Notes: generated by a model not told the origin, from the letters alone. Shown: positions 1 through 11,321, counted from the stretch's first letter. The stretch is 64,000 nt of DNA from Lepus europaeus (GCF_033115175.1 NC_084827.1:126255701-126319700); one strand, 5' to 3'. A program made the numbers and translations.

Positions 1-294
1 CTGTCCTTAATGTGCTGTACATTTTGATTTAATGCTATAACTAGTACTCAAACAGTATGTTTCACTTTGTGTTTCTATGGGGGTGCAAACTGTTGAAATC
101 TTTACTTAATGTATACTAAATTGATCTTCTGTATATAAAGAGAATTGAAAATGAATCTTGATGTGAATGGAAGGGGAGAGGGAGCGGGAGAGGGGAGGGT
201 TGCAGGTGGGAGGGAAGTTATGGGAGGGGGAAGCCATTGTAATCCATAAGCTGTACATTGGAAATTTATATTCATTAAATAAAAGTTTAAAAAA
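1..294 (+). mobile_element. L1 3' UTR end, cut by the window edge
   Basis: This is the last ~290 bases of a lagomorph L1-type element. It is nearly identical to 56361-56640 apart from a small indel near position 110. It contains a purine-rich tract (about 168-235), an AATAAA at about 277-282 and a short A tail that runs into the next SINE. The coding part lies outside the window, so a full L1 and an ORF1-only element cannot be told apart here. Confidence 0.9.
173..195 (+). other. G-quadruplex motif in L1 3' UTR
   Basis: Four G runs (173-176, 180-182, 186-188, 192-195) are separated by three-base loops. This meets the usual G-quadruplex pattern. G-rich purine tracts are a known feature of mammalian L1 3' UTRs. 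Confidence 0.7.
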
Positions 295-602
295 AAGATT
301 TATTTATTTATTTGAAAGTTAGAGGTACACAGAGAGAGGAGAAACCTTCCATCCCCTGGTTCACTCCCCAGTTGGCAGCAACGGCTGGAGCTGCACCAAT
401 CCGAAGCCAGGAGCCAGGAGCTTCTTCTGAGTCTCCCACATGGGTGCAGGGGCCCAAGGACTTGGGCCATCTTCTACTGCTTTCTCAGGCCATAGCAGAG
501 AGCTGGATTGGAAGTGGAGCAGCTGAGTTGCGAACCATCGCCCATATGGGATGCTGGCGCTTTAGGCCAAGGCGTTAACCTGCTGCGCCATAGCACCAAC
601 CT
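291..602 (-). mobile_element. CSINE, older type
   Basis: The reverse complement reads as an older C repeat. A tail with attta repeats is followed by tttgaaagttagaggtacac, the SINE body, and a head ending in gccatagcaccaacc. It directly follows the A tail of the L1 end. Confidence 0.85.
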
Positions 603-792
603 GTTTGCACACTTTTCAAGCACTCTTAGCAATGCTTCAGAATTAAATGCAGCAGAAGCAGCTGACTCCAAGAGCCCAAATGCCCAGGTCAGAAGTGGTT
701 GTCAGATGAGTGTAGAAAATCCTTTGGGTGCTGTGACCACAAGTCAGGAAACTGCACCTTCTTTGTATGATAACATAAAGACACAAGATATA

Positions 793-1043
793 GGGGTCAG
801 CACCGTGGCATAGCAGGTTAAGCTGCGCCAGCAGTGACAACATACCATATGGGTACTGGTTGAGTCCCAGCTCTTCACTTCTAATCCAGTTCCCTCTAAT
901 GTTCCTGGGAAAGCAGTGCAAGATAGCCCAAGTTCTTGGGCCCTTGTAGCCACATGGGAGACCTGGAGCTCCTAGCTCCTGTCTTTGGCCTGGCCCAGCC
1001 CCAGATGTTAGGAACATTTGAGGAGTGAACCACCGATGGAAGA

Positions 1044-1077
<34 letters not shown>

Positions 1078-1107
1078 TTTGCAAATAAATAAATCTTTTT
1101 AAAAAGA
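793..1107 (+). mobile_element. CSINE, older type
   Basis: The head is ggggtcagcaccgtggcata. The body is followed by a (CT)n tract near 1047-1074 and a tail gcaaataaataaatcttttt. Confidence 0.85.
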
Positions 1108-1649
1108 CACAATATCTAGGAATGATAGCTAGAAGCATCCAAAATCTGAACACCTTCAGAAAAGAATATTCCATTACCTCCCTCAGAAATGATTTGTGTC
1201 TGTTTCCACAATCAGCATAGTCTGCATTTCCTGGAATGCTCTCTTCACCTCCAAGGTCTCTTGGCACACCTAACCCTGTGCCTTGTCTTTTCCTTTCTGT
1301 GACAGACTCCAGAGACCCAGCCGCCATCCCTACGTCTTGGTCACAAGCTCCGTTCTCCTCACTGACTCAAAGATAAGTGCCCAACTTCTTTTCACTTCAA
1401 GTTTTGTCAAGAGAATTTTTACAAGGAAATTGAGAGGAATGATGAGAGGAACCAAATGGGGAGATGACAAACCACTCACACCCATCTCTGGAACGGAAGC
1501 ACTAGTCCCTAGGAGCTTAGTCTTCCATGTTTGTTTTTTTGGGTTGAGACTCACCACATTGGTACTTCTTCTCCCCATTATTAGAAAATGCTACCAACTG
1601 TCTGCATAACTTCAAGCGAACGTCATAATGTTCTCAGGCCAAATTTCCT
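1108..1649. other. Intergenic stretch, no gene recognised
   Basis: The sequence is non-repetitive to the eye. Open frames occur on both strands (for example 1283-1609 plus) but resemble no family I know and show no exon-like conservation signal that I can judge. Confidence 0.5.
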
Positions 1650-1790
1650 CCTGTGAAAGCAACAATAATAACATTATTTGAACTCACACAATTGTGACAG
1701 TTAAATAAGTTAATAAGCCCATTTAGGACAGTGTCTGTCATAGCAGACCCAAATAAACATTAGCTATTGTCATTGTTGTTATTAGTCATT
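1650..1790 (-). mobile_element. MIR fragment
   Basis: The segment with gttaaataagttaataagcc, aggacagtgtctgtcatagc and aaataaacattagctattgt follows the reverse-complement MIR consensus. It is an old mammalian SINE remnant. Confidence 0.65.
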
Positions 1791-1835
1791 TTTGAAAGCA
1801 TCTCTTTTAATCCAAAAGAAAAATTTGGCATCCTC

Positions 1836-2150
1836 AGGCCGGCGCCGTGGCTTAACAGGCTAATCCTCCACACACCTGGTCGGGGCACTGGATTCTATCC
1901 CGGTTGTCCCTCTTCCAGGCTAGCTCTCTGCTATGGCCCGGGAAGGCAGTGGAGGATGGCCCAAGTCCTTGGGCCCTGCACCTGCATGGGAGACCAGGAG
2001 AAGCACCTGGCTCCTGGCTTCGGATCAGCACAATGTGCTGGCCGCAGCAGCCCATTGGAGGGTGAACCAACAGCAAAAAGGAAGACCTGTCTCTCTGTCT
2101 CTCTCTCTCTCTCTCTCACTATCCACTCTGCCTGTCAAAAAAAAAAAAAA
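1836..2150 (+). mobile_element. CSINE, younger type, with TSD
   Basis: The head is ggccggcgccgtggcttaac and the tail is ctgcctgtc followed by about 14 A. An 11-base target-site duplication, ttggcatcctc, flanks it at 1825-1835 and 2151-2161. The 181-residue frame across it is SINE translation. Confidence 0.95.
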
Positions 2151-2161
2151 TTGGCATCCTC

Positions 2162-2769
2162 TTGTTGTCACGTGTTCACTTTGCCAGTCCAGGCATACCA
2201 GGGTCTGAGGTCACTAATGTGTAAGCTCTTTGCTCTAACCAGACACACCCTAGGTATTTCCCATCTGCCCCATTCTGAACTTCTTATTTCTATTTTCTCA
2301 TCAAATAAATAATTAATAATTGCCCACCCAGCTCTATGTAAGTGCTTCTTAATGCCACTAGAAATCCAGAGAACCAACAATAGATGTTACCCACATCACA
2401 ATACTTCTGGTGGCTCTCAACAAGGCAACTTCTGACTTTGGATGGGACAACCTGTCCAATGGTACCCTTCATGATGAAGGAGATTATCACCATGGGTTCT
2501 ACAAAAGGTAGGTAGATAGATTTGCATAGCTACCCTGGAAATTCTCACTCCAAGATTTTTTTATTGTTTACTTCTCCTGGACTGAAAAGCGTACACAGAT
2601 CTGTGACCGATGACCCATTGAAGTAGAGGTCAATCTGGTCTGGCTACCCTGCCTAGTATGAAATTCCCAAGAAACCAGGTATGTTCAGCCTTTGTTGCAA
2701 TCATTTGGGTCATGTGTTACAATGCTGGACAAAGAAAATTCTGCATCTATTTTAAAATATGGAAAACAA
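2162..2769. other. Intergenic stretch, no gene recognised
   Basis: No repeat family, RNA gene or credible coding exon was recognised here. Confidence 0.5.
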
Positions 2770-2905
2770 ACATCAGTCTTCATGAAAATACTGAATTTAT
2801 TCATTCAACAAACTATCCATTCTGTTCTAGGCACAGTTCTAAGTCCTGAGCTTACAGCAATGAGTAAGATAGACATAAAACCTACATTTGTGAATCTTAC
2901 AAACC
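2770..2905 (+). mobile_element. Ancient L2/MIR-like repeat fragment
   Basis: The run ttattcattcaacaaactat, ttctaggcacagttctaagt and cagcaatgagtaagatagac resembles the widespread mammalian L2/MIR-era repeat. The exact family is uncertain. Confidence 0.5.
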
Positions 2906-3083
2906 AATGAACCAAATGAATAATAAGAAAGTAATAGGATACTTGATTCACCCTCTATTTCTAGTCCTACTCCTTCCACAGTGAATCCTGAATAAGTTCT
3001 TAATAGGCCCTAGAATCCCCCACACAACACACTCTTTTCCCTTCTCTCTTCCCTATCGTCTTTCTTTTATCCTTCTTTCTCAT

Positions 3084-3116
3084 TGTGGCCATTTGGGGAG
3101 TGAACTAGTGGATGGA

Positions 3117-3160
<44 letters not shown>

Positions 3161-3189
3161 TCATATCTTTGCCTTTCAAAAAAAAAAAA
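3084..3189 (+). mobile_element. CSINE 3' fragment
   Basis: Only the last ~105 bases are present, from gtggccatttggggagtgaa through a (CT)n tract to tttcaaaaaaaaaaa. It abuts the start of the ancient L1. Confidence 0.75.
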
Positions 3190-3879
3190 GGAGGAAATCA
3201 ATGAGTGACATGAATGAAAATATTACTAAGGAGATAGAATACACTAAGAAGAGCCAAATAGAACTTTTAGAGATGAAATCTTCAATCAGTGAAATAAAAA
3301 AATATGACTGAGAGCTTTAACAGCAGAATAGACCTAGTGGAAGAAAGAAATTCTGAACTTGAGGATAAGAATTTTGAAAAAACTCAGTCAGACAAAAATA
3401 AAGAGCAAAGAATTAAAAAGAATGAAGTAAGTCTGTATTAACTATGAGATACCAATAAATGACCAAATATTCAACTATTAGGTATTCATGAAGGATGAGA
3501 AAAGGAAAAAGACTTTGAGAACCTGATAAGTGAAATGATAGTTGAAAATTTCCCAGGTCTTGAAAGACACATGGAACGCATGGCCATCCATATACAAGAA
3601 GTCAAAGAATCCCAAGCAGTCTCAACCAAAAAAGGTCTTTTCCAAGGCATATTGTTGTCAACTTGTCAAAAGTTAAAGACAAGGAAAGAATCCTAAAGAC
3701 ATTAAGAGAAAAGCATCGTTACATATAAAGGAAAACCAATTAGATTACCATCAGACTTCTCAGTGGAAACCCTACAGGCCAGAATAGAGTGGGATGATAT
3801 ATTCAAGGTCTTAAAAGAAAACACTTCCAGTCAAGCATATTATACTCAGTGAAGCTATCCTTTAAAATGAAAGAGAGAA
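3190..3879 (+). pseudogene. Ancient L1 ORF1, broken (5' part)
   Basis: Translations of this part resemble L1 ORF1 protein, including a lysine/glutamate-rich coiled-coil stretch and the later AKLSFKMKE-type motif near 3848-3880. Several frame breaks are present. The frame is interrupted by the DENR retrocopy and resumes at 5463 with the expected continuation (KERNKVFSR, then the C-terminal stretch). Confidence 0.75.
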
Positions 3880-4399
3880 GAGGAGTCACTTGCGTGGCTT
3901 CAGCTGGTGGGAGTGGTGGGAGTGGTGGGAGCGGAGGTTGGGTGGGGGGTGTGACTGCCTGGGTTTCTGAAATGGCTTCTGACATTTCTGAATCCGGTGG
4001 TGCTGACTGCAGAGGAGACACTAGGCACAGTGCCAAGCTAGATGCTGATTGCCCACTTCAAGTGCTTTATTGTGGAGTCTGTTCATTTCCAACAGAGTTC
4101 TGTGAATATACGCCTGCTATTGCTAACCATAGACAGGGGTTAGAGAAGAATTTTCCAAATGAATTTGCAAAACTTACCATAGAAAATTCATCCAAGCAAA
4201 AAGCTGGAATCACGGAAGGTCAAGGAACAGCAGGGGAAGAAAAGGAGAAGAAAAATCAAAGGAGAGGTGGAAGGCGTCAAAAAAATAAAAAATAAAAAAA
4301 GCCAAAAATGAAGACAGTACCACAAAAGATTATGATAGCTAAACTTCCCAGAGCAAAGAAGAAATATGTGACAAGAGTGTGTGATCTTGTAATTTTTGA

Positions 4400-4724
4400 A
4401 AAAAAAATTTTTTATTTATTTGACAGGTAGAGTTATAGGCCGTGAGAGGGAGAGACAGAGAGAAAAGTCTTCCTTCCGTTGGTTCACTCCCCAAATGGCC
4501 ACTACAGCCAGAGCTGTGCCAATCCAAAGCCAGGAGCCAGGTGCTTCCTCCTGGTCTCCCATGCGGGTGCAGGGGCCCAAGCACTTGGGCCATCCTCCAC
4601 TGCCTTCCCAGCCATAGCAGAGAGCTGGACTGGAAGAGGAGCAACCGGAACTAGAACCGGCGCCCATTTGGGATGCCAGCACTGCAGGTTGAGGATTAAC
4701 CAAGTGAGCCATGGCACCAGCCCC
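4400..4724 (-). mobile_element. CSINE inside the DENR pseudogene
   Basis: The reverse complement carries the SINE head (gccatggcaccagcccc side) and a tail with tttatttatttgacaggtag. An imperfect duplication (taatttttgaa at about 4389, taacttttgaa at about 4725) flanks it. It splits the FEIDLKE-coding part of the retrocopy and is therefore younger than it. Confidence 0.92.
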
Positions 4725-5032
4725 TAACTTTTGAAATTTGATCTTAAGGAAGTAAGATTTTTTTTGTGCAAAAATTCTGTGCTGCCTCAGTAACAGGGAA
4801 GAATGAGATCATCATTCAGGGAGACTTTATAAATGACATCATTTATGTCATTCAGGAAAAATGGCTGGAGGTGGATGATGACAGTATCGAAGATCTTGAA
4901 GAAGTGATTTTGAAAACTTGTCTATATTTAATGATCTGAACTGAGAATTGATATGGTCAAAGGGAGATATATATCTTACAGTAAGACTAGACTACCTTCA
5001 TTCTTAGCAGTTTCATTGTTCTGTACAAGGCT

Positions 5033-5360
5033 TCTTTTTTTAAAAAAAAAAAATTTAATTTATTTGAAAGGCAGAGTTACAGAGATAGAGGGGAAGAGAT
5101 AGAAAGAGAGAGATCTCCCATCTTCTGGTTCACTTCCCAAGTAGCCACAATGGCTAGGGTTGGGCCAGGCTGACCCAGGATCCTGAAGCTTCTTCTGAGT
5201 CTCCCATATTGGTGCAGGGGCCCAGGTACTTGGGCCATCTTTTACTGATTTCCCAGATGCATAAGCAGGGAGCTGGATTGGAAATGGAGAAGCTGGGTCT
5301 CAAACCTGCACTCACATGGGATGCCAACATCACAGGCACTATGCCACAACACTTGCCCAT
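5033..5360 (-). mobile_element. CSINE in the DENR pseudogene 3' UTR
   Basis: An older-type SINE in reverse, from the tail side taatttatttgaaaggcagagt to the head side near ccacaacacttgcccatg. DENR 3' UTR sequence resumes after it and ends at the A tail. Confidence 0.8.
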
Positions 5361-5462
5361 GCTCCTTGTTTTTTTTATTGCCAAAGTCTAATGAACAAAG
5401 GAGATTGTCATTTTCATGCATGAAGTAGAATTAGTCAAATAAAAAATTTTGGTTAAAAAAAA

Positions 5463-7744
5463 GTGAAAGAGAAACAAAGTATTTTCCAGGTAAGCAAAAA
5501 CAGAATTCACCAGTACCAGACCAGCATTACAAGAAGTTCTGAAGTGTCCTGCATTAGAAGTAAATATGAAACACATGTCACCACCAAACTCACTAACACA
5601 GCAGGCAGAATAATTATCCAATTAATAAAATGACAGGTCTTCTCCATCAGTACTAACCTTGAACATAAATGAATTAAATTCACCAAACAAAAGACTGACT
5701 GGATTTAAAAAAAAAAAACCATGACCACCACTATATGCTGCCTACACAAAACTCACTTCACAAAGAAACACACAGACTGAAAGTAAAGGGTTGGAAAAAG
5801 GTATACCAGGCTAATGAAAACCAAAAGCAGGTAGGCATAGCTATCCTGAAAGCAGGTAAAACAGACTTTAAATTAAAACTGTAAAACAAGATAAAGAAGG
5901 ACATTATATTTTGATAAAAGTTTTGATTCAACAAGAAGATATAAAAATCATAAATATATATGCATACAACACAAGACCACCCAGACATATACAGCAATTA
6001 CTATTATACCTAAAGGGAGAGATAGACTATAAACAATAGTAGTGAGTGACTTCAACACCCCACTCTCATCAATGGACAGATCATCCAGACAAAAAAATCA
6101 AAAATGATACATGGGAGTTGAAACATATTATTGAACAAGTGGACTGAACAGACATTTACAGGACATTTCACCCAACAGCTACAGAATATACATTCTTCTC
6201 ATTAGCACATGGAACATTTTCTGGGATAAACCCCATATTAGGCCACAAATCAAGTCTCTGCAAATTTAAAGAGATGGAAATCAGACCATGTATCTTCTCA
6301 GGTCATGAATAAAACTAGAAATCAACAAGAACAACAAAACACTCATAAATACTTGGAAACTAAGCAATGTATTACTGAATGATCAATGGGTCATTGAAAA
6401 AATTAAGAAGAAAATAAAAATCTTTCTTGAAATAAATGAAAATGAAAACACAACATATCAAAACCTGTGGGATACAGCTAAAACAGTACTAAGAAGGAAG
6501 TTTATAGCATTAAGTGCTACGTTAAAAATGAGAAATGTCTCAAATTAAAGATCTAATGATACATCTTGAAGACTTAGAAAAACAAGAACATGCCAAACAC
6601 AAGATCAACAGGAGGCAAGAAATAACAAAGATCAGAGCATAAATACATGAAATTGAAAGTAAAAAAGCAATACAAAGGATCAACAAAATAAAAAGTTAAT
6701 TTTTGAGAAGATAAACAAAATAGATAAACCTCTAGCCAGATTAATAAAGAAAAAAGAGAAAAAAATCCAATAAAATTAGAGGTGAAAAACGAGACATTAC
6801 AACCATACCACTGAAATACAAAGGATCATAAGAAATTAGTATGAAGAACATTATACTAATAACCTGAAAAACCTCAAAGAAATGGATAAATTCCTGGATT
6901 CATATAACCTACCAAGATTAAATCAAGAAGCTATAGACAATCTAAACAGATCCATAAGAAGCAGTGAGATTGAAGCAGTAATCAAAAGTCTTCTATCAAG
7001 GAAAAGTCCAGGACCTGATGGCTTTATTACTGAATTCTACAAAACATTCAAAGAGGAAATAACTCCAGTACTCAGTATTATTCCATAATACTGAATAGGA
7101 CAGAACTCTGCCAGACTCTTTATGAGGCCAGCATTACCTTGATACCAAAACCAAAGACATGACATGAAAAGAAAACTACAGACCTATGTCCTTAATGAAT
7201 ATGGACTCAAAGATCCTCAACAAAATACTGGCAAATTGAATCCAAAACCACATCAGAAAGATCATACATCATGATCAAGTGGGATTTATCCTAAAAATGC
7301 AAGGGTGGTTCAACATTCACAAATCAAGAAATGTCATAAATCACATCAACAAAATAAAGAACAAAAACCATCTCAATAGATGCAGATAATGTATTTAGAA
7401 GATTTAATAGCTCTTCATGATTAAAAAAATCCATAAATGTTTAGGTATAGGAGGAACATCCCTCAAAATTATAAAGGCTACACATGACAAACCAACGGCC
7501 AATATCATACTGAATGGGGAAAAGCTGGATGCACTTGCCCCTCAGATATGGAACAAGACAAGGATGTCCACTTTCACCACTCTTATTCAATGTAGTACTG
7601 AAATTTATAGTAAGAAAATTAGGGGGGAGAAAGAGATAAAGGGCATCAAAATTGGAAAAGAGGAAGTCAAATTATCCATGTTTGCAAATGACATGATGCT
7701 ATACATGGAAAATCCTAAACACTCCACTAAAAGCTCTTAGAATT
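5463..7744 (+). pseudogene. Ancient L1: ORF1 end, inter-ORF region and ORF2 5' half
   Basis: ORF1 C-terminal sequence continues to about 5620. ORF2-type sequence follows, with an endonuclease-like part near 6000-6300 and a reverse transcriptase part near 6880-7740. SPGPDGF is present at about 7005-7025. The catalytic FADD box is mutated to FAND at about 7680. Numerous stops make the copy dead. Confidence 0.8.
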
Positions 7745-7751
7745 GATAAAC

Positions 7752-8114
7752 CAGAGACTGGCATTGTGATATAATGTGTTAAGCCTTTGCCTACAACACC
7801 TCCAGCACCCTGTATAGTCTCTGATCCCAATCCTAGCTGCTCCACTTCAAATTGAGTTGCCTGCTAATGTGCCTGGGGAAGCAGCAGGAGATGCCCCAAG
7901 TATTTGGGCCCCTGCACCCATATGGGAGACCCAGATGAAGCTCCTGATTCCTGGCTTTGACCTGGCCCAGCTACAGATATTTTAGTCATTTCGGGAGTGA
8001 ATCAGCAGATAGAAGATCTCTCTCTCTTTCTCTCTCTCTCTCTAATCTCTCCTCCTCTCTCTATAACTCTGCCTTTCAAATAAAAATAATAAATGTTTAA
8101 AAAAAAAAAAAAAG
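7752..8114 (+). mobile_element. CSINE, older type (first of three at one site)
   Basis: The head is gagactggcattgtgatata and the tail is ctttcaaataaaaataataa plus A. The target sequence gaattgata precedes it at 7740-7748 and recurs at 8483 and 8872. Confidence 0.85.
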
Positions 8115-8116
8115 AA

Positions 8117-8379
8117 GGGGCCAGTACTGTGTTGTAGGGGGTAAAGTCACCATCTGCAGTGCTGGCATCCCACATGGGCTCTGGGTCGAGTCCCGGCTGC
8201 CCCCCTTCTGACCCATCTCTGTGCAATGGCCTGGGAAAGCAGTAGAAGATGGCCCAAGTCCTTGGGCCCCTAAACCCACATGAGAGACCTGGAGGAAGCT
8301 CCTGGCTCCTGGCTGTGGATCAGTGTAGCTCTGGCCATTGCAGCCATCTGGGGAGTGAACTAGTGGATGGAAGCTATCA

Positions 8380-8429
<50 letters not shown>

Positions 8430-8481
8430 CTCTCTGTAACTCTACCTTTCAAATAAATAAATAAATATTTTTTTAAAAAAA
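8117..8481 (+). mobile_element. CSINE, older type (second at the site)
   Basis: The head is ggggccagtactgtgttgta, followed by a long (CT)n tract and the tail caaataaataaataaatatt. It lies directly in the A tail of the preceding SINE, with no gaattgata copy between the two. Confidence 0.88.
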
Positions 8482-8492
8482 GAATTGATATG

Positions 8493-8870
8493 GCCGGTGC
8501 CATGGCTCAACAGGCTAATCCTCTGCCTTGCGGCGCCGGCACACCAGGTTCTAGTCCCGGTCGGGGTGCCAGATTCTGTCCCGGTTGCCCCTCTTCCAAG
8601 CCAGCTCTCTGCTGTGGCCCAGGAGTGCAGTGGAGGATGGCCCAAGTGCTTGGGCCCTGCACCTCATGGGAGACCAGGAGAGGTACCTGGCTCCTGCCTT
8701 CGGATCAGCGCGGTGCGCCAGCTGCAGCGCGCCAGCTGCAGCACCCATTGGAAGGTGAACCAACAGCAAAGGAAGACCTTTCTGTCTGTCTGTCTCTCTC
8801 TCTCACTGTCCACTCTGCCTGTCAAAAATAAATAAATAAATAAATAAATAATAATAAATAAATTTAAAAA
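8493..8870 (+). mobile_element. CSINE, younger type (third at the site)
   Basis: The head is ggccggtgccatggctcaac and the tail is ctgcctgtc plus aaataaataaat repeats. A duplication of about 16 bases ending gaattgatat flanks it (8477-8492 and 8866-8881). The L1 resumes at 8882. Confidence 0.92.
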
Positions 8871-8881
8871 AGAATTGATAT

Positions 8882-9327
8882 ACCAATTCAGTAAAGTTTC
8901 GGGTTACAAAATAAACATACAAAAAAGTAGCTTTTTTGTATGCTAATCATGAAAGAAAGCCCATTTACAACAGCCACCAAAAAATTCAAATCTTTAGTAA
9001 TAAATTTAACCAACGAAATGAAAGACCGCTATAATAAAACATATAAAACATTAATGGAAGAAATTCTCATAGACACAAAAAAGGGAAAGATATTCCTTGC
9101 TCATGGATCAGAAGAATCAATATCATAGAAATGCCTATACTACCTAAAGCAATCTACAGATTTAATCCCCATCAAAATACCAATGACATTCTTTACAGAA
9201 CCAAAAACGGGCCTAAAATTCATATGGAACAACAAAACACTCAGAATAGCCAAGCAATACTGTACAAGAAAATCAAGCCAGAGGCATCATAATACTGCAA
9301 ATCTATAGTAATAAGAACAGCATGGTA
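8882..9327 (+). pseudogene. Ancient L1 ORF2, middle segment
   Basis: ORF2 sequence resumes with the part encoding ANHERKPIYNSHQK-like and NLTNEMKDRYNKTY residues. It is interrupted by stops and ends at the TSD of the next SINE. Confidence 0.75.
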
Positions 9328-9666
9328 GGGGAACCAGCACTATGGCATAGCAGGTAAAGCCACTGCCTGCAGTGCCAGCATCCCATTTGGGCACTGGTTC
9401 TAGACTTGGCTGCTCCACTTCCAATCCAGCTCTCTACTGTGACCTAGGAGGACAGTAGAAGATGGCCCAAGCGCTTGGGCCCCTGCACCCAAGTGGGAGA
9501 CCCAGAAGAAGCTCCTGGCTCCTGGCTTTGGATCAGCGCAGCTCCAGCCAATGGGGCCAGTTGAATAGCGAACCAGGGGATGGAAGACCTCTCTCTCTCT
9601 CTGCTCTCCTTCTCTCTCTGTGTAACTCTGACTTTCAAGTAAATAAATAAATCTTAAAAAAAAAAA
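9328..9666 (+). mobile_element. CSINE, older type, with TSD
   Basis: The head is ggggaaccagcactatggca and the tail is ctttcaagtaaataaataaa plus A. The 12-base duplication aacagcatggta lies at 9316-9327 and 9667-9678, and L1 sequence reads through once the SINE is removed. Confidence 0.95.
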
Positions 9667-9678
9667 AACAGCATGGTA

Positions 9679-10478
9679 CTGGCATAGAAACTGATACAAA
9701 GACCAATGGAACAGAATAGAGAACTCAGAAATTAATCCAGATACTTACAACTACCTGATTTTTGACAAAAGTGATCAGAATATACACTGAAGTAAAGACA
9801 GTCTCTTCAACAAATAGTGCTGGCAAAATTGGATTTATGCATATAGAAGAATGAAATTAAGTCCATATACAAAAATCAACTCAAGATTGATCAAAGACCT
9901 AAATTTAAGACTTGAAACTATAAAGTTGCTGAAAGAAAACACAGGGGAAACACTCCAAGATGGTGTGGAGGACAACTTGTTGGACAAAGATCCCAAAGCA
10001 CAGGCAACAAAAGCAAAACTAAACAAATGGGACTGTATCAGATTCAGAAGCTTTGTACAACAAAGGAAACAATCAATAGAGTGAAAAGACATCCAATAGA
10101 ATGGGAAAAATATTTGTAAACCACCTATCTGACAAAGAATTAATATCCAGAATATTTCAGCAACTTAAAAAAACTCAACAACAAAACTTACCCAGTGAGT
10201 AAAGAAATGGACAAAGAACTTCAATAGACAGTTCTCAAAAGAAAAAATTACAAATGGCCAAAAATATATGAAAGAAATGGTCAACATCAGTATCCATCTG
10301 GGAAATACAAATCAAAACCACAATGAGATATCAGCTCACCCTTGTCAGAATGGCTAAAAGCCAAAACACAGAGAGTAACAAATGTTGGTGAGGATGTGGA
10401 CAAAGTGGAACACTGTTGGTGGGAATGTGTATTAGTGGAAAACAGTGTGGAGATTTTTTTAAAAACTAGAAATAGGGA
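9679..10478 (+). pseudogene. Ancient L1 ORF2, C-terminal segment
   Basis: This is L1 ORF2 sequence from tactggcatagaaactgata to about the gtgtggagatttttttaaaa motif at 10445-10465. It has many stops and no function is expected. Confidence 0.8.
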
Positions 10479-10812
10479 ACCAGTGCTGTGGCAAAGAGGG
10501 TTAAGGGGCTGGCACTGTGGTATAGCAGGTAGAGCTGCCGCCTGCAGTGCCAGCATCCCATATGGGCACTGGTTCAAGTCCTGGCTGCTCCACTTCCAAT
10601 CCAATTTCCTGCTAATGCACCTGGGAAAGCAGAAGATAGCTCAAGTACACAGGCCCTTGCATCCATATGGGAGACTCAGAAGAAGTTACTGGCTCCTGTC
10701 TTCAGCCTGGTCCAGCCCTGGCCACTGCAGCCATTTGGGGAGTGAACCAGTAATGGGCAATCTCTTTCTCTCTCTCTGTATCTCTTTCAAATAAATAAAT
10801 ATATCAAAAAAC
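10479..10812 (+). mobile_element. CSINE with a partial second SINE head
   Basis: A short SINE head (gggaaccagtgctgtggcaa, from 10478) runs into a full older-type CSINE starting at 10507 (ggggctggcactgtggtata). The tail is tttcaaataaataaatatat. L1 sequence resumes at about 10813. Confidence 0.85.
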
Positions 10813-10983
10813 CATATAGAAACAGACTTATATGATACATCAATCCCAGTACTCAGTATATACCCAAAAGACTTGAACACAATGAATCAAAGAGATACCT
10901 TCTCCACCATGTTTATAACAGCACTGTTCACAACAGCCAAAATTTGGAATCAGCTGAGGTGATGAATGGGTAAAGAAAATATG
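10813..10983 (+). pseudogene. Ancient L1 ORF2, near 3' end
   Basis: L1 sequence typical of late ORF2, including gtttataacagcactgttca and caaaatttggaatcagctga. Confidence 0.8.
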
Positions 10984-11274
10984 AGGCCGGCGCCGTGGCT
11001 CAACAGGCTAATCCTCCACCTTGCGGCGCCGGCCCACCAGGTTCATAGTCCCGGTTGGGGCGCCGGATTCAATTCCGGTTGCCCCTCTTCCAGGCCAGCT
11101 CTCTGCTATGGCCCGGGAAGGCAGTGGAGGATGGCACAAGTCCTTGGGCCCTGCACCCGCATGGGAGACCAGGAGAGGTACCTGGCTCCTGGCTTCGGAT
11201 CAACGAGATGCGCCAGCCACGGTGGCCATTGGAGGGTGAACCAACGGCAAAAAGGAAGACCTTTCTCTCTCACT

Positions 11275-11305
<31 letters not shown>

Positions 11306-11321
11306 CACTCTGCCTGTCAAA
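10984..11321 (+). mobile_element. CSINE, younger type
   Basis: The head is ggccggcgccgtggctcaac and the tail side ends ctgcctgtcaaaatatacat. It is inserted in the late ORF2 part of the ancient L1. Confidence 0.92.

Larger units (their letters stand above)
3880..5462 (+). pseudogene. DENR: DENR processed pseudogene
   Basis: This is an intronless retrocopy of density-regulated protein (DENR), the MCTS1 partner in translation re-initiation and 40S recycling. From the ATG at 3972 the frame reads [16 protein letters not shown], then [20 protein letters not shown] and [13 protein letters not shown], closely following DENR. A premature stop at about residue 108 (4293-4295) lies in a K-rich A-rich stretch. 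DENR sequence resumes in other frames (KKYVTRVC, then FEIDLKE split by a SINE, then IIIQGDF and [14 protein letters not shown]), ending at a TGA at 4905-4907. A 3' UTR follows, with AATAAA near 5440 and an A tail to 5462. The likely TSD, tgaaagaga, is at about 3870 and 5464. It sits inside ORF1 of the ancient L1 and is not expected to make DENR. Confidence 0.92.

Noticed and set aside
1767-2312. 181-residue plus-strand frame
   Set aside because: Most of it is translation of the CSINE at 1836-2150. The same peptide pattern recurs at every young SINE in the window.
3849-4295. 148-residue frame as a real DENR gene
   Set aside because: It begins in L1 sequence, stops early and lacks the C-terminal half in frame. 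The copy has no introns and has an A tail, so it is a processed pseudogene.
8493-8870. tRNA genes suggested by the GGTTCTAGTCCCGG B-box in young SINEs
   Set aside because: This is the internal promoter box of tRNA-derived SINEs. No cloverleaf with a complete anticodon arm and acceptor stem is present.
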